Both the position numbers and the translations under genes were made by a program. From Liolophura sinensis (Eukaryota > Mollusca > Polyplacophora > Chitonida > Chitonidae), in contig NC_088305.1 in NCBI RefSeq assembly GCF_032854445.1, positions 11,765,717-11,829,716 on the forward strand: a stretch of DNA of 64,000 bases, given 5' to 3'. The notes beneath the pieces are model-generated. The model saw only the letters and a list, made by a program, of their open reading frames with translations, was not told the origin of the DNA and searched no databases. Positions 1 to 12,115 of the stretch are shown piece after piece; position 1 is the stretch's first letter, and every line of letters starts with the position of its first letter.

Positions 1-180
1 TATTTAGTGCTGCTTCACTGAGACGACTGACCAAAGGCAAGTAAGCCGACCCACCCGAGCCATTATACTAATATGGCTCAACCAGTCGTTGCACTATCCC
101 CTTCATGCTGAACGCCAAGCTGGATCTACCGGTTCCGAAGCGGACGCTCTACCAACTGTGCTATCCGGGCCGGTCATTTT
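1..180 (-). repeat. SINE-B copy, cut by the window edge
   Basis: Read on the minus strand, a tRNA-like head (GATAGCACAGTTGGTAGAGC, A-box like) is followed by the body seen again at 35553-35796, 54845-55190 and 62147-62700. The 3' tail lies outside the window. Confidence 0.75.
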
Positions 181-1677
181 CAATTTGATTTTGGAGACCA
201 AACTACATTGTATGGGTTGGTAATTCCAGGACTTCACAACAAGTATCATTTTACCAGTTTACACCTAATAATAATCTCAGAATATGCTTGAATAAATACT
301 TTACATGTTTATAAAAGAAAGCCTTGAAAATCCAGAAATCATATCACACATGTAAAACATCAAGACAGTACAAAGATTTATTTTCTTTTCACCTTTTTTT
401 TCCTATTTCTTTTTTTTTTTTTTTTCGATTTTTCAGCGATTTGTGCAACCCTACTATGAAGCATATAATTGGTGTAACATACAATAATGACTTTACAGCT
501 GGGTGAAGCAATGAGACCTTTGCCTGTCACGGTGCATGTACACTTTCTTACATGTTCAGTACATCCAGCACACATAACATCTAAACATTTGGCCTCCTTA
601 CAGACCAAGTAATCATAAAACATACTATTATATGGAGCTTTCATTCTACTATTAAAACTGGAATCGAGAGGGTTTCGAACAGCGTTCTGGAGTAGCCATG
701 TCGCAGTAAAGCCGGTCTCAGGCAAGGTTATTTGTGTCACATCACAAGTTAACTTATCAGGGTAGACTTTGTGGCCATTAAAAACACATTTCAGGACATG
801 GTCATGGGATATTTTGCTTAAATACATTGAAAGTCTATCACACTAATCAAAGGATAACCTATGAACGAGACTTTTGTGCTTCAACTCCAAGGGGTATCAG
901 ACAGGCAGGAGATTGCACTCTGAATTAACCTGGATTATGCCTGGAATTAGTACTTAAGTCTGTAGGTACACGACACGTATCCTGACAGAATTCATGTTTA
1001 CTTAGTAACTGATAGTCGTGTACATGTATGTGTACATGTAACTGGACGGTACACCTGTAGTCGTGCATCATGTGTACATTTACACAGGGAACCCAAAGGC
1101 TTGAGGAAGCCCATATAGTTGTACAGATACTGAATCTAACTTTTTTTAAAATGAAAGACTAGGGGATGTGGGAACATGCTGGGGAGAGGGCAGGCGGGGG
1201 AGGTGGAAAGAGAGGGGGGAAGGAGAGGGGGGGGGCGGTTGATGGCGCATGACTGTACATAGGGGGTAGAAATGGAAGCTGCTGTGTCTTGGGGTCAAAA
1301 GTCATTATGGAGCTGTCCTCACACCAGCACATGGTTGCCTTCCTCTCTGATCTGACTGGCCATGATAAGATAACCAGATCTACACATGTACCGGTACATC
1401 CTGTCAGGACAGGCTGGGACTTGAAAAAAAGGGTGGAAATCTCCACATCTATGTACACATGTTATGATGCACATGTTCTGTTAGATCCCATGGTAATTTA
1501 TGTGTGCAGTTGCTGCTCAAAGAGGACAGTTTGTAACAGGTGTAATCTCTCATCTTATACATACATCATGATCATATATATATAATCACAGTGGCTCAGT
1601 TGGTTAGCATGCTAGTGCTTAATATATACAAGAACGTATATTAAATATGCAATGTTCATTTTAATACGCACGGGTAC
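181..1677. other. No supported gene; TACATGTA-rich DNA and one odd open frame
   Basis: Mostly AT-rich unique sequence with TACATGTA-type repeats near 1015-1075 and a G-rich tract near 1185-1240. A 149-codon open frame runs on the minus strand from 827 to 378. It has a Cys cluster (motif CKEAKCLDVMCAGC) and a Lys-rich end encoded by a poly-T tract. I do not recognise it and see no convincing splice sites. Confidence 0.4.
1588..1621 (+). repeat. SINE-A head fragment
   Basis: Only the A-box part of the tRNA-like head remains (GTGGCTCAGTTGGTTAGC). Confidence 0.5.
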
Positions 1678-1930
1678 GGGGCCTCCTTGGCTGAGTTTGT
1701 TAGCGCGCTAGCGCAGCATAATGACCCATGAGCCTCTCCCCAGTGAGTTCAAGTCCAGCCCATGCTGGCTTCCTCAACGGCCGTACATTGGAAGGTCTGG
1801 CAGCAACTTGGGGATGGTCGTGGGTTTCCACCGGGTTCGGCCCAGTTTCCTCCCACCATAATGCAGGCCGCCGTCATATAAGTGAAATATTCTTGAGTAC
1901 CACGTAAAACACCAATCAAATAAATAAATA
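1678..1930 (+). repeat. SINE-A, near full length
   Basis: The tRNA-like head has an A box (TGGCTNAGTTNGTTAGC) and a B-box-like GAGTTCAAGTCC. The body carries the conserved stretch around TTTCCTCCCACCATAATGC, the tail TTGAGTACNNCGTAAAACAC and a short (AAAT)n end. The layout is that of a Pol III tRNA-derived SINE moved by a LINE. About 10% divergence from the other copies suggests it is not recent. Confidence 0.85.
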
Positions 1931-3675
1931 CACATATATGAACACACTATCTACCGCACAACATCAAACATGTACATACATGTATACTGTACATGCATGT
2001 GAAATTCACATGAGAATACTATGAATCATTCCATCTGTCTTACAATTTCAACTACCTGTATACAGTGTATGTTAAACCCTCATTCTGAAAGTATGCATGA
2101 GAAAGCAATACATGTCCACTGGTGGATTAGCGGTCAGATTAGTAACAAGTACCTTTGATGTCAGAAGTCTACAGACGTAAAAAAAGATTTCGTCCAAAAC
2201 GGATGAAACCAAATCAATCTGTAACTTGCCACAGTAAAGCTACATACATGTCAACTTTTTAATTCAGTGCCATGGACTGTTTTGAAATGATGTCCACGAA
2301 ACTGTGAATGTCCCAAAAAACCTAGAACCGTCTTAATATGGTAAAAAATCGACCTACAGACATAGAGCTCAATCATCATAGTGAAGATGACATGCATGCA
2401 CCATGTTTTTATTCTATGAGCCATTTTGAATAGAAGTTAAAAAAAACTGCTTCGTAAAAGGCTGAGAGATGAGGTGTAAACCTGCATGTACATAGCCCAT
2501 GTACATCTAGCACACCTTAAGTACTGGCAGGGGACTTGTAAAATTACAAGTAGATCAAATCACATGTGATTTGCTTTCTAAATGATTTCAGGTAAGACAA
2601 ATCATACCTACCCTAATTCATCAACCTTTTCAACTGCCACAGTGACCAGTATTTTGAAACATTCTGAGGGAACTAAAGGGTATAGAGAAATAATGAGCAC
2701 ATTTTTATAAAGCGTGCATCTTTACTGACAGAAGCGAATCACTTTTAGTGTCATGTTCCTCGCAAATGCATGCATAAATTCCATGGAGAAAAGTTTTAAC
2801 CTTTTACAGGTTAAAAAGGTTGAAGATTTACAGTAGTCAGTCATTTAACATTTTAATGGTGAGAGTTGAATGTGTCTACAACCCAGGTCCATGTGTGTAC
2901 CTGCTGAACATCTGTAAGTATATGTAGGCTCCTGTATGATCCTATCGTATATCCTGACCCACATTACATGAGATCAAGATCAGCATTTGCTATACTCAGA
3001 GGACAGCTATGATGCGGATAGACTGAAAGTAGTAATATTATACCCTCAAGAAAACTACAGATACATATCCTTGCTACAGGCAAACTATAATGAGCCAGGC
3101 TGCTTCTTGGTCTGGATTTACCATTTACTACACGCATGCATGTGCTTAATGAGATCCGTGTGTCCATGTACATGTAGGTCTGGCAAAACATGTATAGTGT
3201 CAATGTCCAAATATCTACACATGTTGTTCTGTGATACCTAGCACACACAACTTTTTTTTTGGTTTCGTGCTGGATACAGGATGTTTCATTGCCTGTGTCA
3301 TAATATCAGAAAATGAACTGAAAAAATCAAAGGTTTCTCTTCCTGATTGATGCATGTGGCCTCAACAAATCTTACACAAATGACAACGAAAAAAAAAAAA
3401 AAAACCCATTGCTTTAGATTTAGTATTTATGCACGCATGGTCATCCCAAAGTCAAATCAACGCCGACAAATTCTCTAAATAATATCAAAAATATCCTAAA
3501 TAATCACCCAAAATAAACTCATATAATTAATATGTCATGCGTATAAACATCTAACTTTCTACTGTGATTCTGTGACAGATCCACAAGTAGCTTTCTACAC
3601 AACTGGTGCATGAACGAAAGCAGCCTTGGATATCTATGCAGTTGACACAATGAAAAGCTAACATATATATACACT
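1931..3675. other. Non-coding, no gene seen
   Basis: Apparently unique AT-rich sequence without recognisable coding exons or transposable elements. It may be intron of the gene starting at 6597. Confidence 0.4.
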
Positions 3676-4085
3676 GTAATTCTTCAACCTTTTCGCACTG
3701 TGAGTTCAAGTCCAGCTCATGCTGGCTTCCTCTCCGGTACGTGGGAAGGTCTGCCAGCAACCTGCTGATGGTCATGGGTTTCCCCCGGGCTGTGCCCGGT
3801 TTCCACCCACCATAATGCTGGTTGCCGTCGTATAAGTGAAATATTCTTGAGTATGGCGTAAAACACCAATCAAATAAATAAATAAAGAAATCGCACGTTT
3901 GCAAGGTGTTTATTCAAACATATCCTGAAAACATTATCATGTGCAGACTGATAAAACTACACTTATTTTGAAGCCATGAAATTGGCCAATCCAATCAATG
4001 TGGTTTTGTCTCTGTCAAATTAAAATTGTGTACACATTGAACTCAAGTTTGCTTATTCATATGAGATACGGTTGAGGAATTTAGG
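3676..4085 (+). repeat. R2 repeat copy 1, split by a SINE-A
   Basis: The parts flanking the SINE (3676-3698 and 3891-4085) match 37592-37830 and 40652-40860: a TTCTTCAACCTTT start, then TTTATTCAARCATATYCTGA, then a GGCCANTCCAATCAATGT stretch. No coding capacity or terminal repeats are visible. Confidence 0.6.
3699..3890 (+). repeat. SINE-A, 5' truncated
   Basis: Begins at the B-box region (TGTGAGTTCAAGTCCAGC) and runs through the AAAT tail. It is flanked by a TCGCAC duplication (3693-3698 and 3891-3896). The paralogous R2 copy at 37.6 kb shows the empty site. Confidence 0.8.
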
Positions 4086-6546
4086 TATATTCAGTGTATA
4101 TTCAGTCCGATGAACCTTCAAACAATGGCAGGTATACATGTATGTAAATTTTCTTAAGGCATAGTAGCAAGAGAGTGTAACATTAGCATTAGACTTTTAT
4201 GCTAAGTAAAACCACAAGAACAACTTTACATAAATCAACACACAAAAAATGTTTTCTGATTTGCTTCACTCACTTCATTTATTTGACATCTGCATATATT
4301 TCATACATGTGCCATGACTTGAAAGACACATACCACAGACGTCGAAAAATTTGTACCGTTATTTTAGACGTCATCTACATAAAGTTTAGACTTCCAGATG
4401 TTTAATGACACATATCTGACTTTAAATGAACAACTGAATGTTCAGTTTTAGCCGGGGTTGACCTTCAACTATCACTCACTGTATTTAGAAAGCCTGAAGT
4501 TTTAAAGTCAGTGTTGGTAACTAGACCACAGATATATTTGGTAAACTCGAAATGTCAGACACAGAATTGTGTTCTAATTATGCGATCCACCATGTAACTT
4601 TAGTTCTGCCATACAGATTGTTGGGTATAATGAATACTTTATAAAACACTATCGGTAGAAAGGATTTATTATTATATTTTTAAGGAAGATCATATTCAGT
4701 TTAGTAGACTTATAATTGGCCTTCAATCTTTCATTTTGTTTACATGTTCGGTCCACAAGCAAATGTTGCATTGTGGGAATCTCTTCTCCGCCTCACTTGC
4801 ACGTTATCTCCTAACAGTTTAGACCAGTGATGGATTTCCCCTTATAACTCTCTTAACTGACATTTTTTGGAAAATATTTCATACGGCCTAGGAGTTTTAG
4901 TTAGGAGTTAAATGCAACTCATTTTTTGTATTTAGCTGAACCAACTGAAAAATTTTGAATTTCTTCCCATAACTGAAAGCACTTAACCATGTAAGCAAAT
5001 GTATCCACTAAGTTCATCAAATACTATCTGACCTAGAAACCTTCATCATGAAAATTTTTTTACACGAACGTATATTAGTGATACTTTAGAAAAGACTTAA
5101 TGTCTCTGAGATTGATTAATTTTCTTTTGTAATAAAATTTTCTTTTCACTATTCCAGTAAGTATAGGTTTGTCTTTTTTGTTTGCTTGCACTATTCCTTC
5201 CCTTCATCAACATTTCTGTCATTTTCCACTGTATCTTGCTAAGTTTAAACAATTCCAATCACAGTACAAAGGTAGAGGCAGGTTTAAAAAATCAAGCATA
5301 TTCACTCAATAAGAATAACCTGGGTCAGCATTTTCAAGAGTTCAGGCAGATTTAGGTGAGATAAAGGAGTTTACATCAGCAGAATAATAACGCCAGTAAG
5401 CGAAGAGACTCAATCATACAAGAAGTTTATTCAATCTACCGACTAACATAAAATCTTCCCTGTTAGCCGCACTAGTTTGCTAAAGGGTGCCACTTTGTTT
5501 CAGCCAAAGCAGTGTGGACTCCTAAAATAATGATTTGGCTCATACATGTATGTATACACTAGGAAGTTCTTGATATCCAAATGAGCTACCAACATAAGAC
5601 ATTAATACATTCTCCATCACTCAACATAATTTGGTGTGGATTATAGTACAGGTCATACAAACAGTGTCATTTCCATATTAAATTTACTGAATGCATAATC
5701 TTTTGAGTAATAAAAGACAAAAATTGAGCTTATCGAATATATTTAAACACATAAAATGTATTGGATTCCATTTATATCATTGTAAAACAACACTGAAGTG
5801 GATATAATACGACAATCACTTTCAAGTGACTAAAATTATGCATATTTCCATGGTTCAAAGTCATCCATTTGACGACCTAGGCTCAACTTGTGGTAATTAT
5901 CGTTATTCTGAGCTTTTACAAACATGTGAATGACCAAATATTCTGACCCCCAGAATGTCCGACTCTTCCATACATACGTTTACCAAACATTTGCCCCAGT
6001 TTAAGACTCTTTTTCAACAGGTTTACTTCCCATGTTATTGAAAGTTTCGTCTGTGTCAGCTTATTTCTTAAAAGCATATGGGACTGTGGCTAGACATATC
6101 AAAAGCCTGAGTACTGCCCATTTACATATCACTGAGGATATTCACTACATTACGTCTGCCACAGAAACACAAACAAAGTAACAGGGTAAAAGGGTGTTCA
6201 CATATGGCAGTCAGTCACCACTGCCTTCATAATTGATAATCTGTTCTAACTCAGACAAAATGGCTATCAATTTCATATCTCTGGAGAGATACATAAAAAG
6301 TATCTACTATAATTAAGATACTGAGCTACCTAAATCAGTGTAATTATGAAGACCGCTGTCATTTATCCACAATGACACACCAAACAAACTATAGTCACAA
6401 TATTGACACTGACACGTTGGCCATGACCCTAGCATTATAACAACAACAACATTCACACTTATCAACCCCCAACGCTAGGCTTGCTGGTGTTTCCTAATAA
6501 AGGAAGATAAAGTAGCGTAAAGCGCTGCAAACGGTTTTTGCATGAT
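4086..6546. other. Non-coding, probable intron
   Basis: I see no repeats or exons. If the first-exon call at 6553-6597 is right, this is its first intron. I looked by eye for a following exon (LAQFRQ-like) and did not find one. Confidence 0.35.
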
Positions 6547-6552
6547 ACAAAC

Positions 6553-6597
6553 CTTTGCCTTTCCGGCCTGTAGTTTTCTCAGACGCTCTTCTTCCAT
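6553..6597 (-). CDS. First coding exon of a coiled-coil scaffold gene (AKAP9/pericentrin type)
   Basis: On the minus strand the ATG at 6597 opens MEEERLRKLQAGKAK, followed at once by GTTTGT, a usable 5' splice site in phase 0. From memory, vertebrate AKAP9 starts MEDEERQKKLEAGKAK and pericentrin MEVEQEQRRRKVEAGRTK; both proteins are very long coiled-coil scaffolds at centrosome and Golgi that nucleate microtubules and dock kinases. The match is only 15 residues, so a golgin or other protein with a similar start is possible. The upstream sequence is richer in CpG than its surroundings, as expected at a promoter. The remaining exons would lie at lower coordinates or outside the window; I found none by eye. 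The call rests on N-terminal resemblance, exact exon-end phase and promoter context. Confidence 0.45.
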
Positions 6598-6730
6598 CTT
6601 ATACAGTTAGTTTGACATTGTTTACTTTTGAGGAGATGTGTACGGCTGTCGACAAAATATGGCGGCCATGCGAGTGTGAGCCTCGTTCTGGACTCTCGTC
6701 AGGCATTACTGGGAATCCCTCTGTGGTCTG
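6598..6730 (-). promoter_or_regulatory. 5' UTR/promoter-like segment with a YY1-type motif
   Basis: A CpG-containing stretch just upstream of the ATG at 6597. On the plus strand near 6655-6670 it holds AATATGGCGGCCATG, close to the YY1 consensus (AANATGGCGGC) typical of 5' ends of housekeeping genes. No TATA box is evident. Confidence 0.35.
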
Positions 6731-8720
6731 CAGACTGCGAGGAAATCCTGTAACATTTTTTGAAAATTAAATAGATGATCAGTTAAATCCTGATCCGGTT
6801 ACCCTAAATATAGACCAGACACACTGGATATTCTGATGTGTGGGAGGCATTCACTTTCTATGAAAAATAGCCTGGGCAGATGAGAGTGAGGCGGGTGGGT
6901 GATGGGAATCCCGTTCAGAGGTAAAGACATGAGCTTGGATAGTCAATGATGAATGAAGTACTGTTACGAGTGCTTTCATTGTCTTAAACGATGGTCACTA
7001 ATGATATTTATGTACCTGAATGACTTTCAACACTATCCAAATGATAGGTGGGGAAACATTCGCCATAAATTTTATGTGGTGAATTTGCATGAACTATAAA
7101 AAAAATCAACAAGGCTGAAAACTTTATCACTGCAATTTAGGCCTATGCGACACGTTTCGTGAATTTAGGGGCCTATAACCGGTTGCGGACCCAGTTAAAT
7201 TGTGCTGGATATCTGCGTGTATGTTTCTTGGATATTTGAACACATGCACTAACCGAACAGGACAGCATCGTGGAAGAACATGCATGGCAAAGCTAGTGGT
7301 TTGCATGGGTGTCTTACGCAAGGTTGGGGTGGCGCAGTGAGATATGGCTTTATAAGATCCTGGTCACACAAGGCCTGTTTCATTATTTCACTGTTTCATT
7401 TATTGTAATTCTGATTTTAGTGTCTCTGTACACTAAGTTCTCTGTTGTACTGTACTTTCCTGAATAAGAATGTACACTATCTGTAGTTTCCTAGAAAACT
7501 ACAATTTGACAATAGTGTGACGTCACAACTATCGTTTAAGCTTGATACACTTCTATCATATAACTGTTATATTAGTCCCAGATATGAGTAAACTATTCTT
7601 AAATACGGCGAAAACACCAATGGAATAAATAAATAAGGCAAAAGCTTCCAAAATGCAATTTAAAAAAGCACAATACCATTTTTTCCGGTCCCCGGGATCA
7701 CGAAGCGAGATGGGAAAGCGTCCCCGTGTCTGGCCGATCTGCTCACAGTGGCAGATCGTCTGCGAAATAACCTACAGACTTCCCCGGTATGCAGTTGAAG
7801 TTCTTGTGTTACAGATGTAGCCGATGAATAGGCCAAGCTAAAACATTCGTTGGTAACCATCATCCTATCCTGTATGCCGTTAATTTTGGTATTTGAAACG
7901 AATTTTGTGTTACGAATCGCGCAGTAAAACTATGAAGGGAATTTCCGCAGGAAAACTCCTTAATATAGCAAAATCTGCCTTTCACCCTACTTTTATCTAT
8001 TGATAAAACAAAAAGTATAAATCGCATCACTCCAATTTTTCACGCTGTTACATGTTCTTCAGTAATTGTACATCGTATTCAAGTAAGTTTTACTTGTTTT
8101 TCTGCATGAAAATAAATACACATCATTGCTGCACCGATTTCCTATCTAGTTGCAAGCGGTCCTTTCAGCTAAATTCATGGAAAGGAACATGCCAAGTTTA
8201 ATGATTGAAGTTTTGATTAAAGTCTGAGATCGCTAGGTGAACCCGGGAATTTGCACCCTGGACCGCCCACCAGGAATTTAACCTGGGCCCTTGCTGTTTT
8301 TCTCACTTCTTTGGTCCTGTCTGGGCTGATAACTTGGTAACTGGGCTAGGTGGACGAGGGGCAATCAGTCGAAGCACCATTCAAACCGCTTTCAGGCCTT
8401 TTCTGGTGGCAAAAATTAGCTTGCATACATGTTGGAAGCAGTAATAAAATACATATTGGCCTATGAGATGCCGTTTTCTTCATTTCATTCTTTGGATTTT
8501 GAAGATCTTTTGCTTTATTTGAATCATGGTGTGCCCTTTTTTTAATGTCCTCGTTTCTCTGACTATTTACATTTGATTGGAAGACTACGTCAACTTAACT
8601 CGATTGAGTGAACAGTTTGTTAACTACAGAATAACTGTTCGTTGGAATGAAATGTTTAAGCAGCGGTATATGTCAAAATATATAGGTCTGTAGGAACCCA
8701 CCGTTCCACTGATTAACGTA
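6731..8720. other. Intergenic, no gene seen
   Basis: Unique AT-rich DNA. A SINE-A tail fragment lies at about 7583-7636 (+), recognised by ATACGGCGAAAACACCAAT and an AAATA run. Confidence 0.4.
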
Positions 8721-8722
8721 AT

Positions 8723-8820
8723 ACACGAATAGTGTAACTGAATTCTCCTGATGATGGCAAAATAAAGTTTCGAAATATTCAAAATGAATCTTTCGTTTTT
8801 CGGAGTTACACTAGTCGTGT
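8723..8820 (+). other. Stem-bounded element with a hammerhead-like core
   Basis: Two 17-base arms (8723-8739 and 8804-8820) pair at 16 of 17 positions (ACACGAATAGTGTAACT with its complement). Inside are CTGATGA (8748-8754) and GAAA (8772-8775), the two conserved strands of a hammerhead ribozyme core. A clean stem II and a cleavage triplet joined to stem I are not obvious, so this may be only a small foldback repeat. Confidence 0.3.
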
Positions 8821-9091
8821 TTTAGGTCTATATAGGCGAATTTCACTTTCTGATTGTTTTCTAATATCCTAATTTTCATGGGATAAACGCGTGAAATTTT
8901 ACATTGTCAGCCCTTTTCTGGGGACTGATAAGAAAACAGCCGCCTTGTAAGCTAAGCTAAATGTTTAAGAAACTGAGCGGACATTGCTTACCAGTCCAGC
9001 ATGATCCCATGATTAACTGCGGTATCTATAATTGTTGCAATGTAAAAATGTAGGTATTTAAATTGAACATAGGCTGATGAGCCTAAGCTCA

Positions 9092-9354
9092 TTTTTTTTT
9101 TTTTTTTTTTTTTTGATTGGTGTTTTACGCCGTACTCAAGAATATTTCACTTATACGACGGCGGCCAGCATTATGGTGGGTGGAAACCGGGGGAAACCCA
9201 CGACCATCCGCAGGTTGCTGCAAGACCTTCTCACGTACGGCCGGAGAGGAAGCCAGCATGAGCCGGACTTGAACTCACAGCGACCGCATTGGTGAGAGAC
9301 TCCTGGGTCATTACGCTGCGCTAGCGCTTTAACCGACTGAGCCACGGAGGCCCC
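9092..9354 (-). repeat. SINE-A, full length
   Basis: Runs from a poly-T (A-tail complement) through the body to the tRNA-like head ending at GCCACGGAGGCCCC. No clear target-site duplication was found. Confidence 0.85.
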
Positions 9355-9565
9355 GCTAACCTCAATGCACGGACTTAAAAAATAAACGCAATACGGTTGA
9401 CTACAACAAGCGTATCTGTACTAACAGAGAAAGTTAATTCCTGAAATATGCAGAGTAAAATAATAAAATCAACTATTTCAGTTTTCCAATTTATCTTATA
9501 AGGAAACAACACCGGCTACACATCTGTAACGTTGTACAGAGTGAATTCATGGTTATCTCCATTAA

Positions 9566-9671
9566 GGGTTGTGCCCGGTTTCCTCCCGCCATAATGCTTG
9601 CCGCTGTTGTATAAGTGAAATATTCTTGAGTATGGCGTAAAAATCCAATCAAATAAATAAATAAATAAATC
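9566..9671 (+). repeat. SINE-A 3' part
   Basis: Starts near TGTGCCCGGTTTCCTCC and runs through the tail to a short AAAT run; the head is missing. Confidence 0.75.
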
Positions 9672-10362
9672 TGTATTAATACTGTAAGAGTCTCTATTTT
9701 ATTCCTGTCTGCCTGATACAGAATAAAGTGAGGACAACCTTTTCCAGAAGTCCTATAGGTAGTTCTAATGCGCATGTCATTATTGTAGAGTGTCATGGAG
9801 GTTATTTGAACAGTTTTTCCATAATTATCTCCCTTTAACGTTTTTTTTTCTGTTGTAATTCCTTTTTAAACCATGTCACTTTTACGGTTCCGTAATTTTA
9901 GTTGCGACTGAATTAACCTCATCGTCCTTGCTTATGTGCATTTTTTATCTACTTTTGGACGAGTGGATTTCTGCTCGCGGATGCCGGAATGTCATTTTCA
10001 TTTCTGCTGGTTTTGATGTCGACGACGGGGGATTATTTAATCCACATGTTGAGTGTCTGGAATCACCATTGTTTGTTGAAGCAAATAAGCTTTTTTCAGG
10101 TTTAAAACATGCTCTAACGCTTGTACGGGCCGCATACGATCCAACAGTTTCCAGGGCCTTGGCGGCCCCTGGACCGACGCCTCTTTGATTTCATGTGCTC
10201 CCTACGTCCCCAAGGAAACATTTTAATCGATAAATCTATATGAAAAAAAAATGCAAACGTTTTCTGGCACTTAATTTAATTTATCCAAATTTTTCAAGCA
10301 ATGAGGCATTTTTTTTTTACTCTTATATATAATCGTCTCTCATACATAGATTGAAGGTTAAG
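9672..10362. other. No supported gene
   Basis: An 86-codon open frame (9928-10188, +) contains FISAGFD, faintly like the SAGFD motif of histone deacetylases. Nothing else of that family is present, so I do not call a gene. Confidence 0.35.
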
Positions 10363-10363
10363 T

Positions 10364-10472
10364 TATTTATTTATTTGTTTTATTTTATTTATTTATTGAT
10401 TTATTGATTTATTTATTCAGTTATTTGCTAATCTATTTATTCATTCAGTTATTTGTTTATCTATTTATTTAT
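10364..10472. repeat. (ATTT)n-rich low-complexity run
   Basis: Imperfect TTTA/TTTG repeats that form the expanded tail of the adjoining minus-strand SINE-A. Confidence 0.8.
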
Positions 10473-10663
10473 TCATTGGTGTTTTACGCCGTGCTGAAGA
10501 ATATTTCATTTATACGACGGCGGCCAGCATTATGGTGTGAGGGAGCAGGTTGCTGTGACACTTTCCAACGTACGACCGTAGAGGAAGCCAACATGCATGA
10601 GCTGAAGTTACATCAACCACATTGGTGAGAGGTTGTGGGTCATAGCGCCGTGCTGGCACGATA
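10473..10663 (-). repeat. SINE-A, degraded
   Basis: Tail, body (GACGGCGGCCAGCATTATGG) and B-box region are present; the inner part is shortened and the head is decayed. Confidence 0.75.
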
Positions 10664-10703
10664 ATCACCTCGATCATGGATGCTCCCAAAACACATAATA
10701 CGA

Positions 10704-10862
10704 TGCGGCCGTATGTGGGAAGGTATACCAACAGCGGATAGTAGTGGGTTTCCTCCGGGCTCTGCCCGGTTTTCTCCCACCATAATGCTGGTCGCCGTCG
10801 TATGAGTGAAATATTCTTGAGTACGGCATAAAACTCCAATCAAATATAACAAATAAATAAAT
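10704..10862 (+). repeat. SINE-A, 5' truncated
   Basis: Lies head to head with the previous minus copy, so the pair can form a hairpin. It includes CCGGGCTCTGCCCGG and ends in an AAAT run. Confidence 0.8.
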
Positions 10863-10902
10863 ATACCGTGACCTGTATATATCTTAAGTGTATCTATACT
10901 AT

Positions 10903-11056
10903 GACAACATGCATGCGCGTGTTTTAACATGTGTGGGCATGTGTGGCAACAAACATGCATACCTTTAACATGTGTGGGCCACATGTTGCAACAAACATGC
11001 ATGCCCTTAACATGTATGGCAATATACATGCATACCTTTAATATGTGTCGCCATAG
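10903..11056. repeat. Short tandem repeat of about 40-45 bp
   Basis: About 3.5 imperfect units built on AACATGTGTGG ... AACAAACATGCATACC. Confidence 0.65.
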
Positions 11057-11985
11057 TCCCGGTATAGTTACCTAACAAATACATCCAGTTTGTTGAATAG
11101 TTGCCTGGATATTAGACTGCATCCAAGTCGATTGACCAGATGAAATGTGTGAAGTTAACGGACACAAGAATCTTGTCCGTTAACAATGAAATAAAGCTGT
11201 AAGGAACTGGTCACTCCTTAGTTCTATACAAATTACTATATCGATGTTCCTCCCAACATCCGGCATACTAACAAATTGTAATAACATACTGACTATATGC
11301 TATTCCTTCTATCGGCTGATCAAGTCATATGATTCCCTCTTCCATGTTCTTGGCTCCACCGCACCCAGAAATAAATGTATGCGGGGCTCAAGTACAATGC
11401 TCTCGAGAGGGAAGGCTAGAAGAAGAGGCCACCGGGCCATTTTGATGTCTCCACTCCAGCTACTCTATAGAAAACAATTATTAAGGGAGCTTTTCATTGG
11501 AGGGCTCTTGAGTCCAGTTCAGTACGAATGTCGGCGATTGGAGGAGAACAATCCACCCGCTGAAGTTCGGCACGTGCGGGACCCCGTTCTATACAAAGCG
11601 ACCAATTCAAAGATGAACAACAGGCAATAATGATTTACTTCTTGATCTGAATGAGTCGAGGTGGAAGCGTTATTTAGATAATGGGTAACGTTAGATCAAA
11701 GCTGGATTATACCTTCTATATAATGTCCAACAATGGGCCACGTGAGCAGCTGTTAATAAAACCGTTAACTTAGTTCACTTACAGGTCCAGTTTTTATTCA
11801 TCACATGTATCCATTGTAGAGGAGCTAAAATGCACAGAAAATGACATTGTTCTGATACTTAAGCTGCTCATAATATAAAGAACTCGCTTGAGCCTCTTTA
11901 GATTTGATCATTTTGCCAAATGAATACAATACAAAATGTATCCTTTTCTATAAGGCTTACATTACTGTTTATAAAAAGACCGCTC
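11057..11985. other. No recognised gene; one 128-codon open frame
   Basis: The frame 11244-11630 (+) has an Arg-rich middle (SRGKARRRGHRAI) and ends MNNRQ. I recognise no family and see no clear splice signals, so it is listed only for completeness. Confidence 0.25.
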
Positions 11986-12115
11986 AGTGACGACAGTGTA
12001 ATATTTGGAAATCCAATCGTTGGTATAACCGATGCAGTCCGACTTCTTGTCAATTTACCTCATGTATATAGGTATTTATTCTAACTGTGTGCATGTTAAT
12101 ACTTAAATATAGTAG
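11986..12115 (+). repeat. R3 repeat copy
   Basis: Shares GACGACAGTGTRATA and CTTGTCAATTTACCTCA with the R3 copies at 15262, 21771 and 57546. Confidence 0.6.

Noticed and set aside
9928-10188. Histone deacetylase-like fragment (FISAGFD)
   Set aside because: Only a 7-residue resemblance; the surrounding residues do not follow the family and no other exon was found.
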